Shown: positions 63,571 through 64,000 of the stretch, in pieces | Layout of the letters: every line of letters begins with the position of its first letter | Numbering within the stretch: position 1 is the first letter of the stretch | Virus record (IMG/VR): IMGVR_UViG_3300031834_000001 | Span: 28,859 to 92,858 of that record | DNA length: 64,000 nt | Source: a virus | Strand: one strand, 5' to 3' | The notes under the pieces: model-generated | The model's input: the letters and a program-made list of their open reading frames with translations, nothing else | Told to the model about the DNA's origin: nothing | Databases searched by the model: none | Program-made: the position numbers and the translations under genes

Positions 63571-63830
63571 ATCGCAAGGCCGAGTTCGAGCAGAAGTTTG
63601 TTGGCTGCCGCTACGTCGAGCGCCTGTCCGAAATGAGAGAGGTCAACGGGTCCGGCTTCTACCCGGTTGTCAGCGAGGGAGGGGTGATCGCCATCTTCGA
63701 TTGTGCAAACCCTGACCCCGCTTACTCTCGGAAGCCTCGCGTCGGGAGCATCTATTCCGTTAGGCCCCTCCGTAGCGACTGGCACATCGACGCCGACAAG
63801 CCGGACACCCCGCAAGCACAGCACGTCTAG
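63567..63830 (+). CDS. Hypothetical protein, 87 aa
   Basis: ATG 63567 has GAGAGGAG nearby. 'KAEFEQKFVGCRYVERLSEMREVNGSGFYPVVSEGGVIAIFDCANPDP' is a compact strand-helix protein. Function unknown. Confidence 0.5.
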   Translation: MDRKAEFEQKFVGCRYVERLSEMREVNGSGFYPVVSEGGVIAIFDCANPDPAYSRKPRVGSIYSVRPLRSDWHIDADKPDTPQAQHV

Positions 63831-63855
63831 CCCAGCCCCATGGGGAGAAAAGGAG

Positions 63856-64000
63856 ATGGGCGAGGTGGATAAGCTCGAACGCAAGGAGTGTCCGATCAAT
63901 CTCTGGTACCTGAGCCACCGGGCCGCCGACGTTGAGGAGTTCGCCGGGGAGCACGGTTTCTTGGACCTAACGACCGCGACTTGCCGGATATGCGAGGAGT
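63856..64000 (+). CDS. Hypothetical protein, N-terminal part (runs off the window)
   Basis: AAAGGAG precedes ATG 63856. The 48 visible codons begin MGEVDKLERKECPINLWYLS and end near CRICEE. A cysteine pattern C-P-I... C-R-I-C suggests a zinc site. The gene continues beyond base 64000. Confidence 0.55.
   Translation, partial: MGEVDKLERKECPINLWYLSHRAADVEEFAGEHGFLDLTTATCRICEE

Noticed and set aside
1-64000. CRISPR repeat array to go with the csf genes
   Set aside because: I found no regularly spaced identical direct repeats of 25-40 bases with unique spacers on either strand. Type IV-B loci usually lack arrays. The repeats at 32320-34080 are coding and too long.

Overview
The window is one continuous stretch of a tailed-phage genome (a siphovirus with an HK97-type head), cut at both ends: a gene is truncated at base 1 and another at base 64000. 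The DNA is GC-rich with many AGG arginine codons. Promoters are of the sigma-A type, ribosome sites are strong (AGGAGG), and a copper-amine-oxidase/stalk-domain protein and an SLH-like endolysin tail are present. Together these suggest a Gram-positive, Bacillota-type host, possibly a thermophilic clostridial relative; the host is an inference. No integrase, DNA polymerase, helicase or primase lies in the window, so replication genes must be outside it.

Bases 1-20848 are a very dense rightward operon in which most genes overlap by 4 bases (ATGA, GTGA or TTGA). It holds many small unknown proteins, several paralogous families, an ASCH protein, a sigma-70-like factor and a J-domain protein. At 9900-14230 lies the most striking content: a complete set of type IV-B CRISPR effector genes (csf1, cas11-like, csf2, csf3). 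A gene with four Myb/SANT-like helix-turn-helix repeats sits between csf1 and cas11. There is no array, cas6, helicase or adaptation gene. Directly downstream, in the same operon, are an IbrB-like ParB protein, an unknown protein, an IbrA-like PP-loop (PAPS reductase family) enzyme, a glycosyltransferase-like protein and a CysH-like PP-loop enzyme (14230-17845). This fits the known association of type IV-B loci with cysH. A SLOG (YspA-like) protein and a probable late-transcription regulator close the operon.

Bases 20837-47454 are the late module. A near-consensus promoter (GTGACA-N17-TATTAT) and a hairpin leader precede an HNH endonuclease, a third PP-loop enzyme with a zinc finger, and a zinc-ribbon HNH protein. 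Next come the small and large terminase, portal, prohead protease, major capsid protein, a decoration-like protein and a 1067-residue repeat protein. Neck proteins, an Ig-tailed tail tube protein, frameshifted tail chaperones, the tape measure and two large tail proteins follow.

Bases 47481-53525 are a disturbed lysis and cargo region. It has a leftward secreted stalk-domain gene with its own promoter, a membrane protein, an M23 endolysin, a TnpB gene behind a promoter that carries a LexA-like box, a 5'-truncated amidase, a holin, a second unrelated TnpB, and an EXLDI-family gene under a TTGACG-N17-TATACT promoter.

Bases 53480-64000 begin with about 550 bases of non-coding DNA, then another run of small early-type genes. 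A 17-base promoter/operator element occurs three times here. A four-gene leftward operon (DUF1828 protein, PD-(D/E)XK-like nuclease, unknown protein, DPPY methyltransferase) resembles a restriction-modification or anti-defence cassette.
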